The notes beneath the pieces are model-generated. The model did no database searches and was not told where the DNA came from. It was given only the letters and a program-made list of their open reading frames with translations. From Lacrimispora sphenoides JCM 1415 (GTDB lineage: Bacteria; Bacillota; Clostridia; Lachnospirales; Lachnospiraceae), in NCBI RefSeq assembly GCF_900105615.1, contig NZ_LT630003.1, positions 3,484,501 through 3,548,500 on the forward strand: a DNA stretch of 64,000 nt, written 5' to 3'. The position numbers and the translations under genes were made by a program. Of the stretch, positions 42,275 to 50,817 are shown piece by piece; the stretch's first letter is position 1; each line of letters starts with the position of its first letter.

Positions 42275-42297
42275 CAAAAATGCCTTAAAATAAGGCT
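42275..42297 (-). terminator. Possible weak terminator between spoIIM and xerD
   Basis: GCCTTA-AAA-TAAGGC (42282-42296), followed on the minus strand by ATTTTT. Short stem; about 170 bases after spoIIM. The rest of the 212-base gap is AT-rich and shows nothing else. Confidence 0.4.
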
Positions 42298-42466
42298 TCT
42301 TCCTAACATTATATAGACTATTTTCGATAAAATCAAACACATTTTTCCCACTATCAAGACATTTTAGGGCTACTTTACATAACATGTACTAGATATTGGT
42401 AATGCATGACTTTTTTTCGCAAGATATGGGGAATTGGATCAATTATTTTTTTTCAATTCTTTCTCT

Positions 42467-43069
42467 TTAAAGAACCATTTTTAAGAAAAATGGGTTGATC
42501 CAGGCCTCGCAGGCGCTCCCAAGAGCGGCCAGAAAGAAAAGCAGCAAAAAAGCCGGAATCCGAAACCGCCGTCCATTTTGCAAGCCCCACAAAAGAAGGA
42601 TGCTCCAAAGGAGAAGGTAACAAACCCCCTGAGGCATGACTGACATAAGGAACACAGGTAGCCCCATAAGCCCCTTCTGAACGGTTATGATGGAGAGGAC
42701 AAATCCCATGGAAAAACCGATTCCTGCTGTCAGCAGACAATACATTGGAACTGCATAAGCAGTCAGGCCGATAAGCCAGGCTATCCATACCTCAATCCCC
42801 CGCTGCCTTAACACCTGATAAAAAAGCTGGATCCGCTCCCCTTTGTCCAGATTTACATTTCTGTTCAAAAGGCTCATATAATATACTGCTTTCTCCATTA
42901 ATGACGGGTAACAGAAATTTGCCATAACCGTTCCGGCAATAAGCCCGGTAAAAAAGCAAAGGAGATAGCGGTCCTCTGCCCTTAGATTTCGTTCCAGTGA
43001 AACGTGCATTCCCCCTGGTCCCGGTCTTCTTCTCAATTGGTATCTAAGCGTACGAAATAAACTGGCCAT
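42467..43069 (-). CDS. spoIIM: Stage II sporulation protein M
   Basis: A 200-residue membrane protein with about five hydrophobic segments (TGLIAGTVMANF, WLIGLTAYAVPMYCLLTAGIGFSMG and others). SpoIIM forms the DMP complex with SpoIID and SpoIIP that thins septal peptidoglycan and drives engulfment during sporulation (established). The ATG at 43069 has AGGGGG; the frame extends to 43108 without support. The ribosome site lies inside a strong hairpin. Its presence shows the organism sporulates or recently did. Confidence 0.88.
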   Translation of the reverse strand: MASLFRTLRYQLRRRPGPGGMHVSLERNLRAEDRYLLCFFTGLIAGTVMANFCYPSLMEKAVYYMSLLNRNVNLDKGERIQLFYQVLRQRGIEVWIAWLIGLTAYAVPMYCLLTAGIGFSMGFVLSIITVQKGLMGLPVFLMSVMPQGVCYLLLWSILLLWGLQNGRRFRIPAFLLLFFLAALGSACEAWINPFFLKMVL

Positions 43070-43127
43070 TAAAAATCCCCCTGCAGGTTGAAAGACATCT
43101 TTTTTCAACCTTATGCCTGCAAGGGGA
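43069..43127 (-). promoter_or_regulatory. Leader hairpin enclosing the spoIIM ribosome site
   Basis: On the minus strand, a 12-pair outer stem (43116-43127 against 43076-43087, one G-U) holds the GGGGG ribosome site, with an inner stem GGTTGAAA / TTTCAACC. It is followed by ATTTTTA and then the start codon, so it could act as a terminator, a translation block, or both. Confidence 0.6.
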
Positions 43128-43204
43128 CATTTATTCTTGTAAAGCAGTAAGCCAGGGTCGGGCTATTTTAACCTTACCGGGACTGCCGTTTTTCGGTCTT
43201 TTTT

Positions 43205-43753
43205 CTACTTCACGCCGTACTTTCTCGCATATGCAAGGATTGCCGCAATGGTCTTCCCATCGGTAATCTCTCCCTGGTAAATCTTCTGCTCCAAATCAGC
43301 TACCTCCCATTCCTCCACCTCAATGTATTCGTCTTCATCCAGGTTCTGCTTCGAAGGCTCTAATTCCCTTGCAACAAAAATATCGATGGCTTCATCACAG
43401 AAAGCTACCGTAGTGTTGACGCTGATTAAATACTCCAGCTTATCCTTATCTGTCTTATAGCCGGTCTCTTCCTCCAGCTCCCTGTGGGCACAGTCAAGCT
43501 TTGGTTCATCGGGGCTGTCAAGGGCTCCGGCCGGGATCTCCAGGGTATAGCGGTCTAAGGCATTGCGGTACTGGCGCACCATGAGAAGCTTCCCGCTTTT
43601 CGTTACAGGGACCACAGCCGCTGCTCCGTTATGATGGATGAAATCCCAGTGAACCAGATGGCCGTTGGCATCCACTGTGTCCTCATAAATTTTTAAAATA
43701 TTTCCCTCATATTTTAATTCTCTGTCAAGTCGTTTCACGGGCTTTTGTTCCAT
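43205..43753 (-). CDS. NUDIX hydrolase, ADP-ribose pyrophosphatase type
   Basis: A 182-residue NUDIX protein. The box is complete: GALDSPDEPKLDCAHREL then EEETGY, followed by a Pro-free loop; upstream LEIPAGALD is typical of ADP-sugar pyrophosphatases. It likely hydrolyses ADP-ribose to AMP and ribose 5-phosphate. GGAGG precedes the ATG. It is in the same direction as proC and spoIIM, with hairpins in both gaps. Confidence 0.88.
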   Translation of the reverse strand: MEQKPVKRLDRELKYEGNILKIYEDTVDANGHLVHWDFIHHNGAAAVVPVTKSGKLLMVRQYRNALDRYTLEIPAGALDSPDEPKLDCAHRELEEETGYKTDKDKLEYLISVNTTVAFCDEAIDIFVARELEPSKQNLDEDEYIEVEEWEVADLEQKIYQGEITDGKTIAAILAYARKYGVK

Positions 43754-43774
43754 TGTCTTACCTCCATGTCCGGT

Positions 43775-43831
43775 ATTATGAACCTGCGGTTCATAATCCT
43801 CATTTAACCTTTGTGCTGACGAGCGAACTCA
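43775..43831. promoter_or_regulatory. Two hairpins between proC and the NUDIX gene
   Basis: A perfect 10-base inverted repeat ATTATGAACC-TGC-GGTTCATAAT (43775-43797), then GAGCGA / TCGCTC flanking an 8-base loop. Neither has a T-run fitting a plain terminator; the first ends about 20 bases before the NUDIX ribosome site. Confidence 0.45.
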
Positions 43832-43853
43832 TCTTCGCTCTCTTTTCGTTCCT

Positions 43854-44648
43854 TTATAGTTTCTCGCACTTTTTAAAACAGGCATCCGCAGCTTTTATAA
43901 CCGCATTGCGGAATCCGAATTCTTCCAGGGCCGATACTCCCTCAATGGTGGTACCTCCCGGCGAACACACCTTATCTTTTAAGGCTCCCGGATGCTCCCC
44001 TGTCTCCAGAACCATCCTGGCACTGCCAAGGACTGTCTGAGCAGCCATCTCATAGGCTGCCTCCCTTGGAAGGCCATACTTTACCGCGCCGTCTGCCAGT
44101 GCCTCGATAAACATATAAACATAAGCAGGAGAGCTTCCGCTGGCACAGACCACCGCGTTCATAAGCCGCTCTTCTACAATCCGCATCCTTCCCAGTGAAC
44201 GGAAGATATCACCGATCGTCTCCTTCTCCTCCTGTGAAAAATCCTTCTCATCGTAGCAGACTCCTGTCATTCCTTCCCCAAGAAGAGCAGGGGTATTTGG
44301 CATGGCACGGACCACCCGTATCTTTTCTCCCAGCTTCTCTTTTAGCTGGGCTGTTGTAATGCCGGGAGCAATGGAAATGATCACATGGTCCTCTGTCACT
44401 TCCTCACGGATATCAGACAGCACCGGGGCAAAATACTGGGGTTTTACAGCCAGTACCACATATTTCGACTGGTCCGTACACTGGGCATTGCTTTCCCCAT
44501 GGGCCACTCCCATCTCTGAACTGATCTGCGCACACCGTTCTTTATTCACATCGGTAAAAATGATCTCTTCCTTTTCGTATGTCTTTAATAATCCCTTTAA
44601 GATTGCAAAACCCATATTTCCGATTCCGATGATTCCTATTTTCGCCAT
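43854..44648 (-). CDS. proC: Pyrroline-5-carboxylate reductase
   Basis: A 264-residue NAD(P)H enzyme making proline from pyrroline-5-carboxylate. Seen: IGIIGIGNMGFAILKG (dinucleotide fold), VVLAVKPQ, RAMPNTPALLGEGMTG, and the C-terminal signature VCSPGGTTIEGVSALEE. AGGAGG before the ATG. No proA or proB nearby. Confidence 0.96.
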   Translation of the reverse strand: MAKIGIIGIGNMGFAILKGLLKTYEKEEIIFTDVNKERCAQISSEMGVAHGESNAQCTDQSKYVVLAVKPQYFAPVLSDIREEVTEDHVIISIAPGITTAQLKEKLGEKIRVVRAMPNTPALLGEGMTGVCYDEKDFSQEEKETIGDIFRSLGRMRIVEERLMNAVVCASGSSPAYVYMFIEALADGAVKYGLPREAAYEMAAQTVLGSARMVLETGEHPGALKDKVCSPGGTTIEGVSALEEFGFRNAVIKAADACFKKCEKL

Positions 44649-44722
44649 AATCTCTTCCTCCTGCTCTTGCTTTTACATCTGCAATAAATTATTGCATCAT
44701 TCCAGCACTATTTTTCCAAATG

Positions 44723-45490
44723 TCAATCTTTGGAATTCTCTTGATTGACGGAAATGATTCGAACCCCCTTCTTCCGAAGGACTGCCTTTTCCTGCTCCTT
44801 AAATACATGATCTGTTATGATTCCCGTATAATCAGCCAGGCAGTTGATCCGGTTCATTCCCTGCCGGTTGAATTTGGAATCATCCACTGCCAGAAAAGCC
44901 TGCTGGCACTGCTTTACAAGCTGACGTTTTAAAAATGCTTTATCTGTGGTAGGCGTCAGAACATAGAACTCACCGCTTATGGCGGCTGCCCCGAAAAATC
45001 CCGTATCAAACCGGAAATCCTCTATCATCTGGGTGGTGTAATAGCCTAAGGTACTACCTGTGGACTTCTGGACATAACCACCGCACAGGATCAGCTCTGC
45101 CTTGCTGTTTTTCATGAGAAGGGCAATCTCTAAGTCGTTGGTAATGACCGTCATATTTTCCTTATCCATGATCCGCTTTGCGATCTCATAGGTGGTGGTT
45201 CCAGCGTCCAGATATACGGTAGTCCCTTCCCTGATGAATTCCTCGCATTTTTCTGCGATCTGCACCTTTTGTCCATGATTCTTCACGCTTTTATCCGCAT
45301 AGGCCACCTCGGTCTTGCTTACTGCTCCTCCGTGGCAGCGTTCGATCAGCCCCTCCTTCTGGAGCTTTTCCAAATCCCTGCGGATGGTCATGGGGCTGAC
45401 GTCAAGCTCTTTTGCCAGCTCTTCAACCTGGACGCTGCCATCTTCCTGTATCATGTTCAGAATCTTAATCTGCCTTTCCGCCATCATCAT
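44723..45490 (-). CDS. DeoR-family transcriptional regulator
   Basis: A 255-residue repressor-type protein. The N-terminal helix-turn-helix (about 1-60) reads VQVEELAKELDVSPMTIRRD, then ERCHGGAV, the family hallmark. The sensor domain (about 75-250, DAGTTTYEIAKRI, ILCGGYVQKSTGSTLG) binds a phosphosugar-like effector. It sits downstream of the four-carbon acid operon in the same direction but after a strong terminator, so it may have its own promoter. It is the natural candidate to bind the tandem sites at 49464-49500. Confidence 0.93.
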   Translation of the reverse strand: MMMAERQIKILNMIQEDGSVQVEELAKELDVSPMTIRRDLEKLQKEGLIERCHGGAVSKTEVAYADKSVKNHGQKVQIAEKCEEFIREGTTVYLDAGTTTYEIAKRIMDKENMTVITNDLEIALLMKNSKAELILCGGYVQKSTGSTLGYYTTQMIEDFRFDTGFFGAAAISGEFYVLTPTTDKAFLKRQLVKQCQQAFLAVDDSKFNRQGMNRINCLADYTGIITDHVFKEQEKAVLRKKGVRIISVNQENSKD

Positions 45491-45530
45491 GAGCTGTTCC
45501 TCCTGTCATGGAGCCTGTACCTGTTTCAGC

Positions 45531-45567
45531 ATAAAAATCCCTGCCGCCGGAAGCTCCGGCGGCAGGG
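45531..45567 (-). terminator. Terminator after the GntP permease gene
   Basis: Perfect 13-base stem CCCTGCCGCCGGA / TCCGGCGGCAGGG with a 3-base loop, followed on the minus strand by ATTTTTAT. Confidence 0.9.
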
Positions 45568-45609
45568 CATCTGCTTTCGCACAAATTCCCTTATGTATAT
45601 CATAAATGA

Positions 45610-47010
45610 TTACAGGAAAATACTCAATATTAAAACTTCAACAAATCCAACGGCCCATGCTATAGTGGAAGTGATGGAATAGGTGAGGATCTGGTCCTTT
45701 ACTTCTCCAACTCCCAGGGTCCGGTTTACCACCCAGAAATAGCTGTCATTAAAGTAACTGAAGAACAGGGAACCCACACAGCACGCCATGGCTCCCAAAA
45801 TGGGATTCACTCCCGCAGCAAGGATGATGGGGGCTGATATGCTGGCCGCTGTTGTCATGGCAACCGTGCCGGAACCTTGAATAAAGCGCATGGCTGTTGC
45901 AATAAGGAACGGAAGGATGACAATGGGAACCGCCGTACCTGCCAGTGCTTCCGCCATATAGGTACCAAGTCCGCTGTCCTTAATGATCTGTCCTAATGCA
46001 CCGCCTCCTCCGGTCACCAGCATGATGATTCCCGCAGATGCCATCCCCTTTTCCATTTCCTTGATCGCCTCTTCTCTGGTAAGGCTTCTTCCAAGGGTAA
46101 AGATCGCCAGCACAAGCCCGATTCCCACCGCTACGATAGGGCTTCCCAAAAACTGGAATACCATCATGAATCCGGAAGTTTTTCCCAAAGCGCTGGAAAC
46201 CGTGCTAATCAGGATCAGGATGATGGGAAGGAACAGAGGCGCAAAGGATTCCAGGGTGGAAGGAAGCGTTTCAGAACCAATGGAAAAATCCTGGGAATAA
46301 TCCGGCTCCTGATAGGGGAGGCGTATAAAGCCTTCTTTATCATCAGGAATCTGGTAAAGTTTTTTTCCGACCCATCTTGCATAAGCCGTACAGGCCACGG
46401 TCATGGGAATGGCGATGACAAGGCCATAAAGAATAAACTTTCCTACGTCCACACCAAAGATACCGCATACGCCCAAAGGCCCGGGAGTGGGCGGCACAAG
46501 GCTATGGGTGATCACAAGCCCTGCTGCCAGAGCCGCCCCCAGGGAAATCACCGATTTTTTCGTCACCCTTGAAATAGCCTTTGCAATGGGTGCCAGGATC
46601 ACAAATCCGGAGTCACAGAAAATAGGAATGGAGACCAGAAATCCCGTAAGGGCCAGAGCTTCTTCTTCTCTCTTTTTTCCAAAAAGCTTTAAAAACGTCT
46701 GAGCCATCCGCTTGGCTGCCCCGGTCCGTTCAAAGATCTGCCCCATCATCACCCCAAAGCCAATGATAATTCCTATACTCCCTAGTGTTCCCCCAAATCC
46801 GGTTGTTATAGAATTAACAATGCCAAAGGTCTTCCCATTTTCCAAGGTAATATTTACAAGAGGCATGCCCCCTGCCACACCAATGATGAGCGATGCCATG
46901 ATCAGAGCCAAAAATGCGTGGATCTTTGTTTTCAGTACCAAAAATATCAGAATCACAATGCCGATTAAAAGAGCAATCATCATTCTCTCGCCGCTAAGTC
47001 CTCCTACCAT
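45610..47010 (-). CDS. GntP-family sugar-acid permease
   Basis: A 466-residue membrane symporter of the gluconate/H+ family with about 12 hydrophobic segments. Seen: SLVPPTPGPLGVCGIFGVDV and GSGTVAMTTAASISAPIIL, conserved GntP blocks. In this operon it should bring in the four-carbon acid (D-threonate or D-erythronate, or a close relative) used by the kinase and dehydrogenase. GAGGAGGG precedes the start at 47010; the gap to pdxA2 is 35 bases. Confidence 0.9.
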   Translation of the reverse strand: MVGGLSGERMMIALLIGIVILIFLVLKTKIHAFLALIMASLIIGVAGGMPLVNITLENGKTFGIVNSITTGFGGTLGSIGIIIGFGVMMGQIFERTGAAKRMAQTFLKLFGKKREEEALALTGFLVSIPIFCDSGFVILAPIAKAISRVTKKSVISLGAALAAGLVITHSLVPPTPGPLGVCGIFGVDVGKFILYGLVIAIPMTVACTAYARWVGKKLYQIPDDKEGFIRLPYQEPDYSQDFSIGSETLPSTLESFAPLFLPIILILISTVSSALGKTSGFMMVFQFLGSPIVAVGIGLVLAIFTLGRSLTREEAIKEMEKGMASAGIIMLVTGGGGALGQIIKDSGLGTYMAEALAGTAVPIVILPFLIATAMRFIQGSGTVAMTTAASISAPIILAAGVNPILGAMACCVGSLFFSYFNDSYFWVVNRTLGVGEVKDQILTYSITSTIAWAVGFVEVLILSIFL

Positions 47011-47045
47011 AAAGAAACCCTCCTCTTAAATTTTTACTGCCCCAT

Positions 47046-48047
47046 TTACGCCTTTTTAAAGCGGGGGGAATACTTAGCTGCCAGCAAAATAGCTTCGACC
47101 ATGCTGACAGCGCCTGCCTTTCCGGTTCCTGCGATGTCAAAGGCCGTGCCATGATCTACCGAGGTCCGCAGGATGGGCATCCCGTTGGTAATGGCAATGG
47201 TCCTGTCAAAATCCAGGGTTTTTGTTGCGATATGTCCCTGGTCATGATACAGGGAAAGCACGCTGTTAAACCGCCCCTGAGCTGCCTGATGGAACACGGA
47301 ATCTGCCCCGATCGGGCCTGCCACCGGATACCCTTCTTCCTGTAATTCCAATACGGCCGGGATGATCTCCTTCACCTCTTCGTCACCGAACAGACCGTGT
47401 TCCCCGCAGTGAGGATTCAGCCCTGCAACCGCCATAGTCCCCTCCTCTACCCCAAGCCGCTTTAATGCCTCAAGACAGCGCTTCACATAATCCTTGATCC
47501 GCTCCCTGGTCACCATATCCAGCATGTTTCTTAAGGATACATGCCTGGTTAGGAAGAAGACCCTCAGCCCGTTGGTCTCAAACATGGTAAGCGGATCTTC
47601 CGTCTCCGTCAGGGCGCTGAATATCTCCGTATGACCGATAAATGGAATGCCTGCCGCCCTTAAGGCCTCCTTGTTGATGGGAGTGGTTGCCACCGCATCC
47701 GCCCTTCCTTCGTTTGCCAGCCTGATGCTTTCCTCAATGTATTCATAGGCTGCCCTGCCGCACATTCCGCTGACCTCTCCGAATGCAAACTGGTCCATGT
47801 CCACGTTATCCAGGTCAATGAGGTTTAATATTCCTTTTTCAAAGTTCCCCTCCTCCGGCCCCTTTACCGTCTTGATCCTTAAATCCGCCCCTGTGATCCT
47901 GATGGCCTGCTCCATGATCTTTTTATCCCCTACTGCTATGCAGCCGGCCGCCTCAGTGACCCTTGGCTCTGCAAGCGCCTTTGCCACGATCTCCGGGCCA
48001 ATGCCCGCCGGATCTCCTATGGGTATTATGATTAGTGGTTTGCTCAT
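47046..48047 (-). CDS. pdxA2: 4-phospho-D-threonate/erythronate dehydrogenase (PdxA2)
   Basis: A 333-residue PdxA-family enzyme. Metal ligands are in [25 protein letters not shown] and [10 protein letters not shown]; the start [17 protein letters not shown] is the family hallmark. Paralogues beside DUF1537 kinases oxidise and decarboxylate 4-phospho-threonate or -erythronate to dihydroxyacetone phosphate (established for Zhang-type dtnK/denK systems). True vitamin B6 PdxA is less likely given the kinase and GntP neighbours. Confidence 0.88.
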   Translation of the reverse strand: MSKPLIIIPIGDPAGIGPEIVAKALAEPRVTEAAGCIAVGDKKIMEQAIRITGADLRIKTVKGPEEGNFEKGILNLIDLDNVDMDQFAFGEVSGMCGRAAYEYIEESIRLANEGRADAVATTPINKEALRAAGIPFIGHTEIFSALTETEDPLTMFETNGLRVFFLTRHVSLRNMLDMVTRERIKDYVKRCLEALKRLGVEEGTMAVAGLNPHCGEHGLFGDEEVKEIIPAVLELQEEGYPVAGPIGADSVFHQAAQGRFNSVLSLYHDQGHIATKTLDFDRTIAITNGMPILRTSVDHGTAFDIAGTGKAGAVSMVEAILLAAKYSPRFKKA

Positions 48048-48091
48048 ATTTATTTCCTCCAGTTCTTAGTTTGCATATGGTTATTTATAGT

Positions 48092-49399
48092 TTACAAAAA
48101 TAGTTTCTCTTTTAAATATGTGATGCACCGGTTGGCAGCATCCGGCTCTCCGACCATCCCTCCCTTTGTTATGATGGACACCCCTTCGAAATCCCCCTTT
48201 AAAAACTTCCCGTAGGCAGCAAGGGGGAGAACCTCATCAAGGAGGCATAAGCCGGCGGTATTAAACTTCCGGCAGATGGCCACCGTAATATCTCCGCCGC
48301 TGCTGTAGATCCCTTGAAAGCTGCTGTTATATGTAAATACCCGACAGGTAATTTCCGCAAAGGAATCGCAGATCAGCCTGGTCATCTCATCCACTCCCCC
48401 TGGATAGCCGGGTTCGTACCGCTTAAAATCCACCCTGTTTTCCGGGTAGATCCCATCCCCTGTAACAGTAAGGATTTCATAAGACTCACTGGCAGCTAAA
48501 ACCTCCTTTACTGTCCGTTTGATTTCCTCCTCCCGGCTTTCTTTACTTTCCAGGAACCTGGCAGCGGAAACAAAAATGTTATGGGCAGTCCGCTGGGTCA
48601 GCCAAAGCTCTTCCATCTGTTTTCTAGTCACAGGATTTACGCTCCCCACTACGGCCAATATCTTGTTCTCTCTCCCCCTGTCCGGCGGGACAATCCGCTT
48701 TCTTGCAACGGTGGAGGTAAACACGCCTGGATCCACTGCAGCAAATTTGATCCCGCTTGTAATGGCCGCATCAGCGATCAGGTCTAAATCCTCCTGGGTC
48801 ACACAGTCCATAACGATGATCCTGCACCCAGCCTTTGCAAGCCCCCTGATCCGTTCCGCCAGTGCATGCTTTCCTTCCATCATACCGTTCATCTGGATGC
48901 TTCCTACTTTATATCTGCTTTGGCTTTCAAAAACTTCCTTCACATCCGATGTGAATACAGGAGTCTTAGGGTCCAGGGCAGCCTCCGTTTTGTGAAGGGG
49001 AAGCCCCTTTACCATCATGTACCCTCCGATCACGATTCTTCCCGAAGCCGGAAAGCATGGGGCACAGATGGCAGTATAGTCCGGTCCCAGAGCATCTAAA
49101 AAAGCATCCGTCTCCCTCCCGACATTTCCTCTGAGAGTGCTGTCAATGCGCTTTGCATAAACTTTGACCTCTTTATTCTTCAAAAGGTTGGTCACGTTAA
49201 ATACCCGGTTATAAGCCGTCTCGCTGCTTGCTGCTCTGCTGTCTGTTGGATACATGATACAATCGCACTGATCGAACAGGGACAGATTCAACCGTTCCGA
49301 ATTCATTACGGTGTAGGTCCTGTAATTCATCTTCTTAAGCAGAACCCCTGTGGCATTCGCTCCTGTCAGATCATCTGCTACCACAATACATTGAGGCAT
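48092..49399 (-). CDS. Four-carbon acid sugar kinase (DUF1537 / OtnK-DtnK type)
   Basis: A 435-residue kinase. The N-terminal substrate domain opens CIVVADDLTGANATGVLL; the C-terminal nucleotide domain has YSSGGDITVAIC and IITKGGMVGEPDA. Relatives phosphorylate D-threonate, D-erythronate or other C4 acids at O4, feeding PdxA2. It is the first gene of the operon, directly behind a consensus promoter with two candidate repressor sites. Which C4 acid is used cannot be told from sequence. Confidence 0.9.
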   Translation of the reverse strand: MPQCIVVADDLTGANATGVLLKKMNYRTYTVMNSERLNLSLFDQCDCIMYPTDSRAASSETAYNRVFNVTNLLKNKEVKVYAKRIDSTLRGNVGRETDAFLDALGPDYTAICAPCFPASGRIVIGGYMMVKGLPLHKTEAALDPKTPVFTSDVKEVFESQSRYKVGSIQMNGMMEGKHALAERIRGLAKAGCRIIVMDCVTQEDLDLIADAAITSGIKFAAVDPGVFTSTVARKRIVPPDRGRENKILAVVGSVNPVTRKQMEELWLTQRTAHNIFVSAARFLESKESREEEIKRTVKEVLAASESYEILTVTGDGIYPENRVDFKRYEPGYPGGVDEMTRLICDSFAEITCRVFTYNSSFQGIYSSGGDITVAICRKFNTAGLCLLDEVLPLAAYGKFLKGDFEGVSIITKGGMVGEPDAANRCITYLKEKLFL

Positions 49400-49463
49400 A
49401 GTTCCTCTCCCTTCTCAGCACCAGTTCCGGCATGGGAACTCATTGGTGCCGAAACCGACTTTT

Positions 49464-49500
49464 GTTCGTTTATGTTCATTATTAATGTTCGTTTATGTTC
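49464..49500. promoter_or_regulatory. Tandem candidate DeoR-regulator operators
   Basis: GTTCGTTTATGTTC occurs twice, identically, at 49464-49477 and 49487-49500, spaced 23 bases (about two helical turns). They lie just downstream of the -10 of the kinase operon. The GTTCG...GTTC form resembles known DeoR-family sites such as GlpR boxes. Confidence 0.7.
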
Positions 49501-49503
49501 TAA

Positions 49504-49532
49504 ATATTACATTGTCTGTTAAATATTGTCAA
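49504..49532 (-). promoter_or_regulatory. Promoter of the four-carbon acid operon
   Basis: Minus-strand TTGACA (49527-49532) and TAATAT (49504-49509), 17-base spacer; the candidate operators cover the transcription start region. Confidence 0.8.
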
Positions 49533-49565
49533 TATACTTTTTATATTCTTTTAATTTTTATTACA

Positions 49566-49610
49566 TCAATCGGATATCCGCAATCCACTCCACTGCCCGA
49601 TGAGGTTAAA
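49566..49610 (+). repeat. Short copy of the intergenic repeat
   Basis: 45 bp, TCAATCGGATATCCGCAATC ... GATGAGGTTAAA, with the perfect palindrome CGGATATCCG near its left end. 36 of 45 identical to 40518-40562. It lies in the 399-base divergent gap between the kinase operon and the GNAT gene; the rest of that gap holds their promoters. Confidence 0.65.
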
Positions 49611-49705
49611 CACAAAGACAGCTTAATAGTAGCCCTCATATCTTTGTATTTTGTAAAATAGCATGATACAGTTTTCAAAGTGATATAGAAATCAGCCCGG
49701 AGGTA

Positions 49706-49714
49706 TGGTATAAT
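49706..49714 (+). promoter_or_regulatory. Extended -10 promoter of the GNAT gene
   Basis: TGGTATAAT (49706-49714) is an extended -10, about 85 bases before the GTG start; no clear -35. Confidence 0.45.
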
Positions 49715-49798
49715 TTTCCCATTAACAGGAAAGCGGGAAACACAGCTAAATCACATACCCAACAAAGTGATAAACCAAAATTTATAAGGAGAAAACAG

Positions 49799-50281
49799 GT
49801 GGAAGTAAGAATTGAACTGGCATATGACCGGCCTCAGGAAGTTATCCATTTGTTCACTGAATATACGGATACGATTATTACGAAAGATACCGAAGTAGCA
49901 AAATGCCTTAATTCCCAGCACTATGACGATGAAGTGAAAGAATTGTGTGAAAAGTATGGTTTGCCCAATGGCCGTCTCTATCTTGCCTATTTAAACAGTG
50001 ATACTGTTGGATGTGTAGCTTTAAGGCAGCTGGATGTTCGCTTTTGTGAAATGAAACGATTATATGTCAGACCTGGATATCGGGGAAAACATATAGGAAA
50101 CGCTCTGATTGAGCAAGTGATTGCAGATGCCAGGCAAATTGGATATAAGCATATGCGTTTAGACACTTTCCCTTTTATGGATCGCGCCATTCAGATGTAT
50201 TACCGGTATGGATTTTATAAAATTGTACGATACAACGATAATCCTGCTACAACGGCAGTTTTCATGCAGCTGGATTTGTAA
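49799..50281 (+). CDS. GNAT-family N-acetyltransferase
   Basis: A 160-residue acetyltransferase starting at GTG, with AAGGAG 8 bases upstream. The acetyl-CoA loop is YVRPGYRGKHIGNALIEQV, preceded by GCVALRQLD and followed by MYYRYGFYKIVRY. Alone in its transcription unit, upstream of the trp leader. Substrate unknown. Confidence 0.88.
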   Translation: MEVRIELAYDRPQEVIHLFTEYTDTIITKDTEVAKCLNSQHYDDEVKELCEKYGLPNGRLYLAYLNSDTVGCVALRQLDVRFCEMKRLYVRPGYRGKHIGNALIEQVIADARQIGYKHMRLDTFPFMDRAIQMYYRYGFYKIVRYNDNPATTAVFMQLDL

Positions 50282-50391
50282 ATGAAGCTAATATCTCCAT
50301 GCGAAATCCATGCACCACTTGAGCATGCTAAAATGAATGGACCGGTTTATCATGACTGATATTTATCCTTATAAAAAAATTATTTTCCCTA

Positions 50392-50420
50392 TTGACATTT
50401 TATTTTTAATCTCATATACT
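50392..50420 (+). promoter_or_regulatory. Promoter of the trp operon
   Basis: TTGACA (50392-50397) and TATACT (50415-50420), 17-base spacer, directly before the T-box leader. Confidence 0.85.
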
Positions 50421-50429
50421 GTAACAAAT

Positions 50430-50740
50430 CAAAGTGATAAACTGTTGAGCAGGAGTAAGTAAGATCTTAACATCATGCACAGAGAGCTTCCGGTTGGTGG
50501 GAGGAAGCGTTGATGTCTGGTCTGAATGGACCTGCGAGGGCGGCTTGAAACCGGTTTATGATCGGGAGTAGGTGTCGACGGGTTTCCTATCCGTTATCAA
50601 GGGGAGACACATGTTAGTGTGTTATAAAGCGGGAGAAGTCTATCTTCTCCAATCAGGGTGGTACCACGGAACCGTAATTTTCAGGCTTTCGTCCCTCTTA
50701 TCCATAGCAGTATGGAGGAGGGACGGAGGCCTTTTTTATG
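50430..50740 (+). promoter_or_regulatory. Tryptophan T-box leader
   Basis: A tRNA-sensing leader controlling the trp genes. The T-box core AGGGTGGTACCACGG is at 50655-50669. The stem I region carries the AGAGAGC and GGTTGG features, and the specifier in the context TGAATGGACC gives codon TGG (50527-50529), which means tRNA-Trp. The terminator stem CGTCCCTC / GAGGGACG (50690-50697, 50718-50725), extended by GGC/GCC pairing, is followed by TTTTTT. Uncharged tRNA-Trp should favour the antiterminator. The leader plus flanks explain the 536-base gap before trpE. Confidence 0.92.
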
Positions 50741-50817
50741 TTCCTCTCCGGTTGCTATAGGGTGTTTACTGACTGCAAAAGACATGAGTACTAACTAGGA
50801 AAGGAGCGTAATAAACC

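Noticed and set aside
47046..48047. PdxA of vitamin B6 synthesis
   Set aside because: The neighbours are a DUF1537 kinase, GntP permease and DeoR regulator, which fit the PdxA2 branch; no other B6 gene is near.
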